A stretch of 64,000 bases of DNA. Source: Chitinibacter tainanensis DSM 15459 (GTDB taxonomy: Bacteria; Pseudomonadota; Gammaproteobacteria; Burkholderiales; Chitinibacteraceae). This document shows positions 15,591-24,574 of this stretch, piece after piece. The stretch is taken from the NCBI RefSeq assembly GCF_000429785.1, contig NZ_KE386951.1, positions 176,209-240,208 on the forward strand, read 5' to 3'. The notes below the pieces were generated by a model. It saw only the letters and a list, made by a program, of their open reading frames with translations, did not search any database and was not told where the DNA came from. Position numbers and translations under genes: made by a program. Each line of letters opens with the position of its first letter. The stretch's first letter is position 1.

Positions 15591-17795
15591 ATCAATCTCC
15601 GGCCGATCATCCAGCGCCCGCCAGTTGCTCACATCACGGAATACCAGCACCGCACCGATCGTGTGCGACTGCTCATCGCGAATCCGCGCCCCGCACTCTT
15701 CAATCTGGAAATTGAGCCCGAATTTATTCAGCAGCACACTGCGCCGCGCGCCGTGATATTGCCCGCCTTCGCGCAAGACTTCATCAATCAGATCAGGCAG
15801 CGGCAAGCGACTGAGCCGGTCTACGGTCTGATAAATGGCGCTCAGCGGCTGCCCACGCGCGGCGCTGAGCTCCCAGCCCACCAAGGATGAGGCCACCGGA
15901 TTGATGTAATCTACCCGGCCAAAAACATCGGTGGTGATCACGCCATCGGCGATTGAATCCAGCGTGGCTTGCGCGCGCTGCTGCTCGGCCAGCAAGGCGC
16001 GCTGCGCCATCCGCACCGATGTAACATCCCGGCCAATGCCGCGATAGCCCAAAAACTCGCCATCATCACTATACAAAGGATGGCCCGAGACGCTGACGAT
16101 GATGGTTTCGCGCCCGAGTTGGGAGGTGTATTCAAAATCGCGATACGGCCGGTGCATAGCCAGCACATGCCGATGCTCATCCCACTGTGCCGTCGTGAGC
16201 CCGCCGGTGCCCAGCTCCCAGCGGCGCTTGCCAAGGAAGAAATTCGGCGCGATATCAAAGCGGGTAAAGAAACCACCAGTCACCAGCGTAAAGCGGGCCT
16301 CGGCATCTTGCTCCCAGAACCAATCGCTGGAGAGGTCGAGCATTTCCTGCAAGCGCTGGGCCTGCTTTTTCAGGCTCAGGCTTTGTTCATATTCGACACT
16401 GATATCACGTACAAACAAAGCATTGGCCACGGGCTGCAGCCGGTCATTCTGAATCGGCTGCAGATAGGCTTCGAGGTGGCGCAGCTCGCCATCCGGTAGC
16501 GTGTGCCGGCTGGCAAAACTTTGCGGGAAGGGTAATTCACCCAGCTCGGATTGGCTTAACAGCACCTGATATTGCCCGGCCAGCTTCTCGCCCGGCGGGC
16601 AAAACAGCGCATCTGCGGCGGCATTGGCATACAAAATTCGGCCATCCGGCTGGCGCAACACCACCGCATCGCGGGTATGTTCTACCGCCTGCAACAGGTA
16701 TTGCACCTGCTGCTGGCGCTCCAGCTGATCACCCTTGGTTTGCTCCAGCACTTGCAGCGCCCAATGCCGAGAGCTGTAGAGGTATTGCATCAGCCCCGCC
16801 AGCCCGGCCAAGCCAAGCAGCGCCACGCCCAGCGCCATCAACAGCCATTCATTTTGATGTTCATTGAGAAACTCGGTGTGCGAGTCGTAATGCAATTGCC
16901 ATTGCCGCCCAGGCAAATGCACCAGCTGCGTGGTTGAGCGCGTGATTTTTAGCTCAGGCGCTACCTCGTAGCGCATCACCTCACTGGCTGGCCGTGCCCG
17001 TACCCAGGTTTTTAGCGCATAGCCTTGATCAACCAAGCGCCAGCTCAAACGGTCATCATAGTTGCCTCGAATCAGCGGCCGCACCACCTCGCGTAAGCGC
17101 ACCAGCGCCACCACACTACCGGCGTGCTGAGCGCGGCGATCATCCATTGAGGGCTCGGGGGGCAAATCACGATAGATCGGCGCGATATAGGCAAACATCG
17201 GCTCTTCAGAGCCCGGCAGGCGAAACACCAGGCTGGTCAGCAGTCGGCCAGTATCACGCGCGCGGATCAGGGTTTCGCTCAGCGCCAGCGATTGCAGCAC
17301 ATTTTGCCCGAGCAGATCGCCGGTCATCCGGTTGATCGGATAAAGGTATTCCAGAATCTGGTAAGGGCTTTCGCCGGTGAGCGGGGCGGGCTGATAGTCT
17401 TTGTAGGCTAGCGGGGCCACGCGTTTATCCGCGCGGACGGCGGCAATATGGGCCTGGATTTGGGACTCACCAATCGGCCGCACCAAGGCCATGGCCAGCA
17501 AGCTGGGATGTCGGTAGAGCACATTGCTCTGCAACAGCAGATCATAAAACTGCTGCCGATCCAGCGCGGGGTTGAGGGTGACCGCGGCCTGCAAGCCGAG
17601 CAGCACTTCTTGCTGCTGATTCAGCCGCCCTTCGAGCTCGCTGGCCTGCCCGGCCGCAATCACTTCGAGCTGATGCTGCGCCGTACTTTCCACCTGCTGC
17701 AACAACAGCGCGGCACTCGACAGCAGCACCAGCAAACCACCAGCCAAGACCGCTAGCAAAACGGCGTAGCGCTTGATCCAGGACCACAGCTTCAA
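15585..17795 (-). CDS. CHASE-PAS-PAS-PAS sensor lacking an output domain
   Basis: Membrane sensor of about 736 residues. One membrane segment lies at the N-terminus (YAVLLAVLAGGLLVLLSSAA) and another at about residues 320-340, flanking a periplasmic CHASE-type domain (FYDLLLQS, then YPINRMTGDLLGQNV). Three PAS regions follow at about 370-475, 490-610 and 620-728. The protein ends at VSNWRALDDRPEIDY with no GGDEF, EAL, histidine kinase or methyl-accepting part. Such CHASE-PAS arrays normally feed an output domain, so the gene is either truncated or acts with a partner. A GTG at 17816 lies inside a hairpin; GGGAGGT at 17806-17812 favours a TTG at 17795 or 17798. The stop lies in a 12-bp tandem repeat. 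Confidence 0.8.
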   Translation of the reverse strand: MKLWSWIKRYAVLLAVLAGGLLVLLSSAALLLQQVESTAQHQLEVIAAGQASELEGRLNQQQEVLLGLQAAVTLNPALDRQQFYDLLLQSNVLYRHPSLLAMALVRPIGESQIQAHIAAVRADKRVAPLAYKDYQPAPLTGESPYQILEYLYPINRMTGDLLGQNVLQSLALSETLIRARDTGRLLTSLVFRLPGSEEPMFAYIAPIYRDLPPEPSMDDRRAQHAGSVVALVRLREVVRPLIRGNYDDRLSWRLVDQGYALKTWVRARPASEVMRYEVAPELKITRSTTQLVHLPGRQWQLHYDSHTEFLNEHQNEWLLMALGVALLGLAGLAGLMQYLYSSRHWALQVLEQTKGDQLERQQQVQYLLQAVEHTRDAVVLRQPDGRILYANAAADALFCPPGEKLAGQYQVLLSQSELGELPFPQSFASRHTLPDGELRHLEAYLQPIQNDRLQPVANALFVRDISVEYEQSLSLKKQAQRLQEMLDLSSDWFWEQDAEARFTLVTGGFFTRFDIAPNFFLGKRRWELGTGGLTTAQWDEHRHVLAMHRPYRDFEYTSQLGRETIIVSVSGHPLYSDDGEFLGYRGIGRDVTSVRMAQRALLAEQQRAQATLDSIADGVITTDVFGRVDYINPVASSLVGWELSAARGQPLSAIYQTVDRLSRLPLPDLIDEVLREGGQYHGARRSVLLNKFGLNFQIEECGARIRDEQSHTIGAVLVFRDVSNWRALDDRPEIDY

Positions 17796-17814
17796 CAAAT
17801 GACCTCCCGCAATC

Positions 17815-17848
17815 ACAACGGCCTGCCGTTAACCGGCAGGCCTGTTGT
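17815..17848 (-). terminator. probable terminator after ilvA
   Basis: Long inverted repeat: ACAAC plus GGCCTGCCG pairs with CGGCAGGCC plus GTTGT around a small loop. It sits 57 bp past the ilvA stop and just before the sensor gene. The U-tract is poor. Confidence 0.6.
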
Positions 17849-17904
17849 AGTTGTATGCCAGATTGGCAGGCGGGGCAACTGTGGCCCCGGCGGTGTGGCG
17901 TTTC

Positions 17905-19425
17905 TTACGCGTTTCCGGCGCTAAGGAAGAGCTGATAAGCGGGATTTTCCGTCTCCAGCCAATACGGATAGCCCAGGCGGGACAAAAACTCGCCAAAGGC
18001 CGCATCGTCTTCCGGAGGTACCTGTATCCCGACCAGCACGCGGCCATAGTCCGCACCGTGGTTGCGGTAATGAAACAGCGAGATATTCCAGTTATCGCTC
18101 ATGCCATTGAGGAAATTGAGCAGCGCGCCTGGCCGCTCGGGAAATTCAAAGCGGATCACTCGCTCATGCAGCGCTTGCGGGGCCTGCCCGCCCACGAGGT
18201 GGCGAATATGCAGCTTGGCCATTTCATTGTCGGTGAGGTCCAGTGCCGGCAAACCTTCCTGAGCCAATTTTTCGATCAGCTCCACCACTTCACGACGCTG
18301 CTGAATCGACAGACCGACAAACACATGCGCCTGATCATCCGCACCATAGCGGTAGTTAAACTCGGTGACATTGCGCGCACCGATCAGGCTACAGAATTTA
18401 CGGAAGCTGCCGGGTTGCTCCGGCACCGTCACGGCCATAATGGCTTCGCGCTGCTCGCCCATTTCGGCTTGCTCGGCCACATAGCGCAGGCGATCAAAAT
18501 TCATATTCGCACCCGAGGCAATCGCGATCAGCGTTTGGCCTTCCACGCCTTCGCGCGCGGCCCACGCTTTGGCCCCGGCAATGGCCAGAGCGCCAGCCGG
18601 CTCAAGAATGGAGCGGTTATCTTCAAACACATCTTTGATCGCCGCACACATCGCATCGGTATCGACCAGAATAATGTCGTCCACGTATTGCTGCGTCAGG
18701 CGGAAAGTCTCTTCACCCACCTGCTTCACCGCCACGCCGTCGGCGAAAATCCCGACCTGGGGCAAGGTAATCCGCTCACCCAGCTTCATCGAGAGATACA
18801 TGGCGTTGGCATCGGTGGGCTCAACCCCGATGACTTTCACTTCTGGGCGCAAGCGCTTGATATACGCGGCCATCCCGGCCAACAGGCCGCCACCGCCCAC
18901 CGGGATAAACACGGCATGAATCGGATCGGGGTGCTGACGCAATATCTCCATCGCCACCGTGCCTTGGCCGGCGATGACATCCGGATCATCGTAAGGGTGA
19001 ACAAAAGTAGCGCCGCTCTCCGCCGCGAGTTTGATCGCGTGCTCGTAGCAATCGGAATACGAATCGCCCACCAGCACCACTTCGGCGCCGCGGCGGCTCA
19101 CGGCCTCCACCTTGATGCGGGGCGCGGTCGCCGGCATCACGATGGTGGCGCGGCATTTCAGATGTTGCGCCCCCATGGCCACGCCTTGGGCGTGATTGCC
19201 GGCAGAAGCCGCCACCACGCCGCGCTCCAGCTCGGCCGGGGTTAGCTGCACCATCTTGTTATACGCACCACGAATCTTGAACGAGAATACCGGCTGCATG
19301 TCTTCACGCTTGAAGTAAATGGTATTACCCATGCGGCGTGATAAATTCGGGGCAAATTCCAGCGGGGATTCGATCGCCACGTCGTAGACGCGGGCAGACA
19401 AGGTGCGTTCAAGGTAATCGGTCAT
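17905..19425 (-). CDS. ilvA: threonine ammonia-lyase, biosynthetic
   Basis: A 506-residue PLP enzyme converting threonine to 2-oxobutanoate, the first step of isoleucine synthesis. The catalytic domain carries FSFKIRGAYNKM with the PLP lysine, SAGNHAQGVA and the PLP-binding GGGGLLAG loop. The C-terminal third has two ACT-like regulatory domains (AVTVPEQPGSFRKFCSLIG and IRFEFPERPGALLNFLNGM), as in E. coli IlvA (514 residues), so allosteric inhibition by isoleucine is expected. I start at the ATG at 19425 (MTDYLERTLSARVYDVA), the usual N-terminus in Neisseriales; upstream in-frame codons lack a ribosome-binding site. Confidence 0.94.
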   Translation of the reverse strand: MTDYLERTLSARVYDVAIESPLEFAPNLSRRMGNTIYFKREDMQPVFSFKIRGAYNKMVQLTPAELERGVVAASAGNHAQGVAMGAQHLKCRATIVMPATAPRIKVEAVSRRGAEVVLVGDSYSDCYEHAIKLAAESGATFVHPYDDPDVIAGQGTVAMEILRQHPDPIHAVFIPVGGGGLLAGMAAYIKRLRPEVKVIGVEPTDANAMYLSMKLGERITLPQVGIFADGVAVKQVGEETFRLTQQYVDDIILVDTDAMCAAIKDVFEDNRSILEPAGALAIAGAKAWAAREGVEGQTLIAIASGANMNFDRLRYVAEQAEMGEQREAIMAVTVPEQPGSFRKFCSLIGARNVTEFNYRYGADDQAHVFVGLSIQQRREVVELIEKLAQEGLPALDLTDNEMAKLHIRHLVGGQAPQALHERVIRFEFPERPGALLNFLNGMSDNWNISLFHYRNHGADYGRVLVGIQVPPEDDAAFGEFLSRLGYPYWLETENPAYQLFLSAGNA

Positions 19426-19509
19426 CATCGGGGCCAGTGAGCAATCAACAAAAAATGGGCAGTGCGTACCCAACTGCCCATTCTACCCCTAAACCAGCCC
19501 CCCGCGGGC

Positions 19510-21078
19510 TCAGTGATCGGTGAGGGTCTGGCGAATTTCCTCGATACGGGGCAGACACTTAAAGAAGGCGTCCACCACTTTCGGGTCAAAATGCTTGCCC
19601 GATTCGCTGCGGATCGTCTCGAGCACCTGATCGCGCGGCCAAGGGTCTTTGTAGCAACGCGCATGTGTGAGGGCATCGTAAACATCGGCCAGCGCAATAA
19701 TGCGCCCGGCGATATGGATCTCATCGCCCTTGAGTTTGCGCGGGTAGCCGCTGCCATCCCAGCGCTCATGGTGCTCATAGGCGATCACCGACGCCATTTT
19801 CAGAATGCGGGGCTTGGATTCGCGCAGCATGTCATAGCCCAGCTGGGCATGGGTATCCATCACCGCCCGCTCGGCACTATCGAGTGGCCCGGGTTTATTC
19901 AGCACCTGATCGGGAATCCCCACTTTACCAATATCATGCAGCGGGCTGGCCGCGCGGATAATTTGCGCCTCTTCTTCGCTCAAGCCCAGCTCCAGCGCCA
20001 GCACATAGGAAAACTCAGCCATGCGATGAATGTGTTTGCCGGTATCTTTCGAGCGGTTTTCAATCACCTCGGAAAGCTGATAGATAATACTGCGCTGGGT
20101 GTCTTCGATTTCTTTATTCAGCATCAGGTTTTCGTAGGCAATGGCCACGTTTTTGCAGAATAAATCGATTAGATTGGCATCGGGGTGTGATAGCTCGACC
20201 GGGCCATCGATAATCAGCAGATTAATCGGCCCGTGCGGCGAGATAAAAAAGCCTACGAAATGATCACTGGCAAACACGCTTTGCTGCTTGCTGATCGCCT
20301 CATCGATTGACGGCTGCAGGCGGCTCAGCTCGGCACCGCTGAGTGGCTGGCCGCAAAACTGCTGATACCCCCCGGTGGCATACATCACCACTAGGTCATT
20401 ATCCTGGCTTAGCGCAGCCATACCCCCATTCACCACCAAGTAGAGCGCGTCTTGCTCAAAAAACAGCAAGGACTGCAGCTGCTCCAGCACGCCCTGGGCA
20501 AATTGCTGGATTGACTGCAGGCGGAAAATACTGGTTGAAGCATCCACGACTTTGATCAGGCCACGGCGGTTGGCTTCCAGCTGGCGGCGCTGATGCTCGA
20601 TCAGCATGATGTCGTTGTAGGAACGCAAAGTACCCAGTACCGAGGTATACAGTTTGTCGCGAGTCAGCTCGGTTTTGGCTTTGTAATCGTTGATGTCGTA
20701 GTTTTCGATCACATGCCGTTCAGGTGCCACGCCGGGCTGGCCGGTGCGCAAAATGATGCGGATATGATGGTTATTTAAGGTTTCGCGAATTTCGCGCGCC
20801 ACCATCAGGCCGGCGTCTTCGGTTTCCATCACCACATCAAGCAAGACCAGCGCAATATCATCGCGCTGGGCCAGTAGCTCAACGGCCTCACGGCCGGAGT
20901 AACAGGACAGAATATTCAGCGGCCGCTTCAGAAAATCAATATTAGTCAGCGCAAGCTTGGTAACGTGATGGATATCAGGCTCATCATCGACCACCAATAC
21001 ATTCCAGGGCTGCACCTTATTCTGCTCTTCGACCTGGGTATCGTCTTCCAGCCAGTTGTCGTCGTCCAGCATGCTCAT
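19510..21078 (-). CDS. response regulator with HD-GYP phosphodiesterase output
   Basis: A 522-residue protein. The receiver domain is at about residues 25-150 (VLVVDDEPD, phospho-acceptor Asp in LVLLDVVME). A DUF3369-like domain, as found in such regulators, spans about 160-320. The HD-GYP domain spans about 340-520. HD is in SPLHDIGKVG and GYP in HHERWDGSGYP. HD-GYP enzymes degrade cyclic-di-GMP. GGGAGT lies 10 bp before the ATG at 21078, which overlaps the stop of the histidine kinase gene in ATGA. The two therefore form a translationally coupled two-component pair. Confidence 0.92.
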   Translation of the reverse strand: MSMLDDDNWLEDDTQVEEQNKVQPWNVLVVDDEPDIHHVTKLALTNIDFLKRPLNILSCYSGREAVELLAQRDDIALVLLDVVMETEDAGLMVAREIRETLNNHHIRIILRTGQPGVAPERHVIENYDINDYKAKTELTRDKLYTSVLGTLRSYNDIMLIEHQRRQLEANRRGLIKVVDASTSIFRLQSIQQFAQGVLEQLQSLLFFEQDALYLVVNGGMAALSQDNDLVVMYATGGYQQFCGQPLSGAELSRLQPSIDEAISKQQSVFASDHFVGFFISPHGPINLLIIDGPVELSHPDANLIDLFCKNVAIAYENLMLNKEIEDTQRSIIYQLSEVIENRSKDTGKHIHRMAEFSYVLALELGLSEEEAQIIRAASPLHDIGKVGIPDQVLNKPGPLDSAERAVMDTHAQLGYDMLRESKPRILKMASVIAYEHHERWDGSGYPRKLKGDEIHIAGRIIALADVYDALTHARCYKDPWPRDQVLETIRSESGKHFDPKVVDAFFKCLPRIEEIRQTLTDH

Positions 21079-22724
21079 TGTGTCGTACTCCCTAAACCGT
21101 AACGGGGAAACTGAATGACAAAACACGCGCCACCGCCCGGTGTTTCTTCGATATGAATCGAACCTTTCAGATGCGCGACCACCAGATTGTGCACGATGCT
21201 CATCCCTAGGCCACTGCCACCTTGTCCACGTTTTGTAGTGTAGAACGGCTCGAATACTTTTGCTCGCGCGGCCGGCTCGATGCCGCGCCCGTTATCCTGA
21301 AAGCGCAGCTCTAGCACCGTGCTAGATAACTCCTGCACACTAATCTGAATCTGCCCGGCTTGCTCGGGGGTAAACGCATGCAAAATCGCGTTATTCACCA
21401 GATTATTGATGATCTGGGTAAAGGCCGATGGATCGGCGCGCAACTGGATCGCCGCCGGGCAGCTCAGCGCAATTTGATGAGCGGTTTTGCGCAAAGTGGG
21501 GCGCAGCGATTGCAAGATTTCTTCCAGATAATCGCCAAGTACAAACTCCCGCACCACCGCGGCCGTCTGATCCACCGAGATATTTTTAAAGCTGCGAATC
21601 AGCGCGGCGGCGTGATCACAATGCCGCAAAATCAGCGTGGCCGCATCGCGAGCGACAGTGGCGTAATGCTGTAGATCGCTTTTCTTGAGATGGCCTTCTT
21701 CCAGTTGCTGCTGCAGGGTATGGGTTTCAGTATCGAGCGTGGATGCGGCGGTCAGCGCAATACCCAGCGGGGTATTTACCTCATGCGAAACCCCGGCCAC
21801 CAGCGCGCCGAGGGCGGCGAGTTTTTCTGATTCGATCATTTGCTGCTGGGCGCGGCGCAAATGGCCCAGCGCAGCCTCGGCCTCTTCTTTGGCTTGCGCC
21901 AGTTCGGCCGTGAATTGCCGCTGGGTGGTCACATCGGCCTGCGCGCCCACCACCCGAATCACCCGCCCGCTAACATCACGATCGGCCACGCCATGGCACA
22001 CCAGCACTCGCCAGCCTCCATCCTGATGGCGCAAGCGATATTCCAGCGCCAAGATGCGCTCGCCCTCCAGCGGGCGAATTTGCACATATTGCAAAAACTG
22101 GCTTTTGACCGCGTCAAGATCATCCGGGTGCAGCAAGCCATGCCAGCTGGCCAGCTCATCGGCTAATTCATGCTCGGCGTAGCCCAGCATGGATTTCCAG
22201 CGCGAAGAAAAATACCACTGATCGTGCTCGGCATCCCATTCCCAGATGCCATCGCCCGTGGCCTCCAAGGCCAATGCCCAGCGGCGCTCAGAGCGGCGCA
22301 GCTGCAAGCTGATGTCGTTGATTTCATCCAGTGCATCGGCAAACAGCTCATTGCGCTCGCGCAAGGCGATCAGCTCCAGCTCCTGCGCAGCCAGCCGCTG
22401 ACCACAGGCCTGCAGCAACGGTTGCCACCAGCCGGTGTGGGCGGTGTGTAAAAAGGGGTCGCCCTCGGCGCGCCAGCGCTGCAAAACGCGCTGACGTTGC
22501 GCCAGCAACCACAACCCCGAAAACACTAGGGGTATAGCCATACAAAAAAGCAATACCAAGGCCAGTAGCGCAATACCCTGCCAACTCAGGCTAACCGCCA
22601 GCGCCCTGCTACTAATCTGGAATGGCCATTGCTCCAGCGGCAACAAAACCAGCGCCAGCAGCAGGCCCGCAGGCAATAACACCACGCCCGCCATCGCCCC
22701 ATAAAAATATCGCTTCGCTGTCAC
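21075..22724 (-). CDS. membrane PAS histidine kinase, partner of HD-GYP regulator
   Basis: Histidine kinase of about 550 residues. Two membrane segments at the N-terminus (AMAGVVLLPAGLLLALVLLP and GIALLALVLLFCMAIPLV) are followed by a PAS/PAC region (GDGIWEWDAEHDQWYFSSRW). The phospho-acceptor box is SHEVNTPLG. The ATPase domain carries NLVNNAILHA, DNGRGIEP and GGSGLGMSIV. Its last base pairs overlap the HD-GYP regulator start. The start is uncertain: I choose a GTG at 22724, downstream of a TATAGT -10-like box at 22756-22761; the frame stays open to 22856, overlapping hslU. The signal sensed is unknown. Confidence 0.85.
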   Translation of the reverse strand: MTAKRYFYGAMAGVVLLPAGLLLALVLLPLEQWPFQISSRALAVSLSWQGIALLALVLLFCMAIPLVFSGLWLLAQRQRVLQRWRAEGDPFLHTAHTGWWQPLLQACGQRLAAQELELIALRERNELFADALDEINDISLQLRRSERRWALALEATGDGIWEWDAEHDQWYFSSRWKSMLGYAEHELADELASWHGLLHPDDLDAVKSQFLQYVQIRPLEGERILALEYRLRHQDGGWRVLVCHGVADRDVSGRVIRVVGAQADVTTQRQFTAELAQAKEEAEAALGHLRRAQQQMIESEKLAALGALVAGVSHEVNTPLGIALTAASTLDTETHTLQQQLEEGHLKKSDLQHYATVARDAATLILRHCDHAAALIRSFKNISVDQTAAVVREFVLGDYLEEILQSLRPTLRKTAHQIALSCPAAIQLRADPSAFTQIINNLVNNAILHAFTPEQAGQIQISVQELSSTVLELRFQDNGRGIEPAARAKVFEPFYTTKRGQGGSGLGMSIVHNLVVAHLKGSIHIEETPGGGACFVIQFPRYGLGSTTQ

Positions 22725-22854
22725 AGGCCGCCCGCATCTGCATTGACCGGCTCTTACTATAGACAGGCATTGCGCCGCGCGCCGCGCCAAGCGGGGCTTT
22801 AAATTCGGCGGCACGGCACTATTTAATACAGCATTGATTCCCAGGAAGCACAGC

Positions 22855-24177
22855 ATGACGCAGATGACCCCACAGGAAATTGTTCACGAGCTGGACAAAC
22901 ACATTGTTGGCCAAGCCGCCGCCAAAAAAGCCGTGGCCATTGCCTTGCGCAATCGCTGGCGGCGCCAGCAAGTGGCCGAGCCGCTGCGGCATGAAATCAC
23001 CCCGAAAAACATTCTGATGATCGGCCCCACCGGGGTGGGCAAAACCGAAATCGCCCGCCGGCTGGCCAAGCTAGCTGACGCGCCGTTTATTAAAGTCGAA
23101 GCCACCAAATTCACCGAAGTGGGTTATGTGGGCAAAGATGTCGACAGCATCATTCGCGATCTGATGGAAATCGCCATCAAGCAGGTGCGCGATCAGGCCA
23201 TCGCCCGCAACCGCGTTAAAGCCGAAGCCGCGGCGGAAGAGCGCGTACTGGATGTGCTGCTGCCCCCACCGGCAAACAGCTATGGCAGCGTGAATCACGA
23301 TGACAGCCAAAGCGAAACGCGGCAGAAATTCCGCAAAATGCTGCGCGAAGGCAAATTTGACGACAAAGACATCGAAATCGACGTCGCCGCCGCCCCACCG
23401 ACCATGGAAGTATTCAGCCCGCCGGGGATGGAAGACTTTTCCAATCAGCTGCAGCAGATGTTTAAAGGCGCGATGGGCGGCAAAACGAAGAAGCAAAAAC
23501 TCAAAGTCGCCGACGCACTCAAGCTACTGGTGGATGAAGAAGCCGCGAAGCTGGTGAACGAAGACGATGCCAAGCAAGAAGCACTGCAAGCTGTAGAGCA
23601 AAACGGCATTGTGTTTATCGACGAGATCGATAAAGTCACCACCCGCGCCGAAGGCAGCAGCGGCGAAGTCTCACGCCAAGGGGTACAGCGCGATTTGCTG
23701 CCGCTGGTAGAGGGCACGACGGTCAGCACCAAATATGGCATGGTGAAAACCGACCACATTCTGTTTATTGCTAGCGGCGCCTTCCATCTGGCCAAACCAT
23801 CGGATCTGATCCCTGAGTTGCAAGGCCGTTTCCCGATCCGCGTGGAGCTCAATTCGCTCACCGTCGATGATTTCGCCACCATCCTGACTGGTACCGATGC
23901 GTGCCTTGCCAAGCAGTATCAGGCGCTGCTGGCCACCGAAGAGATCGAGGTGCAATTTACGCCTGAAGGCATTCAGCAAATGGCGGCGATGGCGTTTCAG
24001 GTGAACGAAAGCACCGAAAACATCGGTGCGCGCCGGCTGTACACCATCATGGAACGGCTACTGGAAGATGTTTCCTTCGAGGCCAAACGCGGCGCCGTGG
24101 TGGTCGATGCCGAATTTGTGCGCCAGAAACTCGGCGGCGTTGCGGCCAACGAAGACCTCGCGCGCTACATGCTCTAA
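22855..24177 (+). CDS. hslU: HslUV protease ATPase subunit
   Basis: A 440-residue AAA+ unfoldase that feeds proteins to the HslV peptidase. Walker A is GPTGVGKTE, Walker B is VFIDEIDK, and the N-terminus has [16 protein letters not shown]. The I-domain insert and the C-terminal sensor-2 region ([17 protein letters not shown]) are complete, ending in the conserved [14 protein letters not shown] precedes the ATG at 22855, so I do not use the longer frame from 22834. Normally hslV lies directly upstream, but here a divergent histidine kinase occupies that place and nrdD follows. A 49-bp hairpin repeat begins 10 bp after the stop. Confidence 0.95.
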   Translation: MTQMTPQEIVHELDKHIVGQAAAKKAVAIALRNRWRRQQVAEPLRHEITPKNILMIGPTGVGKTEIARRLAKLADAPFIKVEATKFTEVGYVGKDVDSIIRDLMEIAIKQVRDQAIARNRVKAEAAAEERVLDVLLPPPANSYGSVNHDDSQSETRQKFRKMLREGKFDDKDIEIDVAAAPPTMEVFSPPGMEDFSNQLQQMFKGAMGGKTKKQKLKVADALKLLVDEEAAKLVNEDDAKQEALQAVEQNGIVFIDEIDKVTTRAEGSSGEVSRQGVQRDLLPLVEGTTVSTKYGMVKTDHILFIASGAFHLAKPSDLIPELQGRFPIRVELNSLTVDDFATILTGTDACLAKQYQALLATEEIEVQFTPEGIQQMAAMAFQVNESTENIGARRLYTIMERLLEDVSFEAKRGAVVVDAEFVRQKLGGVAANEDLARYML

Positions 24178-24186
24178 ACACCGCCT

Positions 24187-24235
24187 GGGTATTGCCTTGG
24201 AGGCTAGATATTCAAAAGCCCCAATAGCAATACCC
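24187..24235 (+). repeat. 49-bp 3'-end hairpin repeat, copy 4
   Basis: Outer arms GGGTATTGC / GCAATACCC pair perfectly; the inner TTGGAGGCT / AGCCCCAA pair is imperfect. Starts 10 bp after the hslU stop. No U-tract. Confidence 0.88.
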
Positions 24236-24363
24236 CTTTCATTTCTGCAAAGACCACTCCGCCAGACCGCCACGCGCCAATCCCATCCCCGCGCCACAAT
24301 ATCACCCGGCCAGCCGACGAGCACCTCCGCCTTACAGGCTGCAGCGCCAGTACGCGTCAGAAT

Positions 24364-24391
24364 TTGACCCGCATCAAAACTCAAATATTTA
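24364..24391 (+). promoter_or_regulatory. putative nrdDG promoter
   Basis: TTGACC at 24364-24369, a 16-bp spacer and TATTTA at 24386-24391. The -10 overlaps the weaker of two NrdR-box candidates, as expected for repression by NrdR. Confidence 0.5.
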
Positions 24392-24395
24392 GCGC
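24380..24395 (+). promoter_or_regulatory. NrdR box, weak upstream copy
   Basis: CTCAAATATTTAGCGC keeps the A-AT-T-T-G core positions of the NrdR consensus. Its centre is 32 bp from the strong box, the usual three-turn spacing of paired NrdR sites. Confidence 0.55.
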
Positions 24396-24411
24396 AACGC
24401 CCCCGCAAAAA

Positions 24412-24427
24412 ACACAATATATTGTGT
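24412..24427 (+). promoter_or_regulatory. NrdR box, strong copy
   Basis: ACACAATATATTGTGT is a perfect palindrome matching the NrdR consensus ACACWATATATWGTGT. NrdR represses ribonucleotide reductase genes in response to nucleotide pools. It lies 148 bp before nrdD. Confidence 0.88.
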
Positions 24428-24433
24428 TTCAAC

Positions 24434-24535
24434 ACGACATCAGCCCCTAGCTGAAGTCGTGCAGGTTGTTCCGGTCTGCGTGCAGACCATCACGGAGCCA
24501 TATTTCGGGCGGGCCAACCGCCCGCCCGCTTTTTT
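24434..24535 (+). ncRNA. structured nrdD leader with terminator-like hairpin
   Basis: Three consecutive hairpins. H1 at 24434-24460 has arms ACGACATCAGC/GCTGAAGTCGT with one mismatch. H2 at 24473-24488 is a perfect GGTCTGC-GT-GCAGACC. H3 at 24507-24535 has GGGCGGG/CCCGCCC arms followed by GC and six T, an intrinsic terminator. It lies inside the predicted nrdD leader, so it could be an attenuator, a riboswitch-like element or a separate small RNA. I do not recognise a known class. Confidence 0.5.
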
Positions 24536-24574
24536 GGCCCTAGCGCCCCTTTTCTTGCGAGGATTTTGCCCATC

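Noticed and set aside
17851-19245. Long plus-strand open frame of 464 codons opposite ilvA
   Set aside because: It lies wholly antisense to a well-supported ilvA and shows low-complexity His/Arg/Gln composition typical of a frame shadow in GC-rich DNA.
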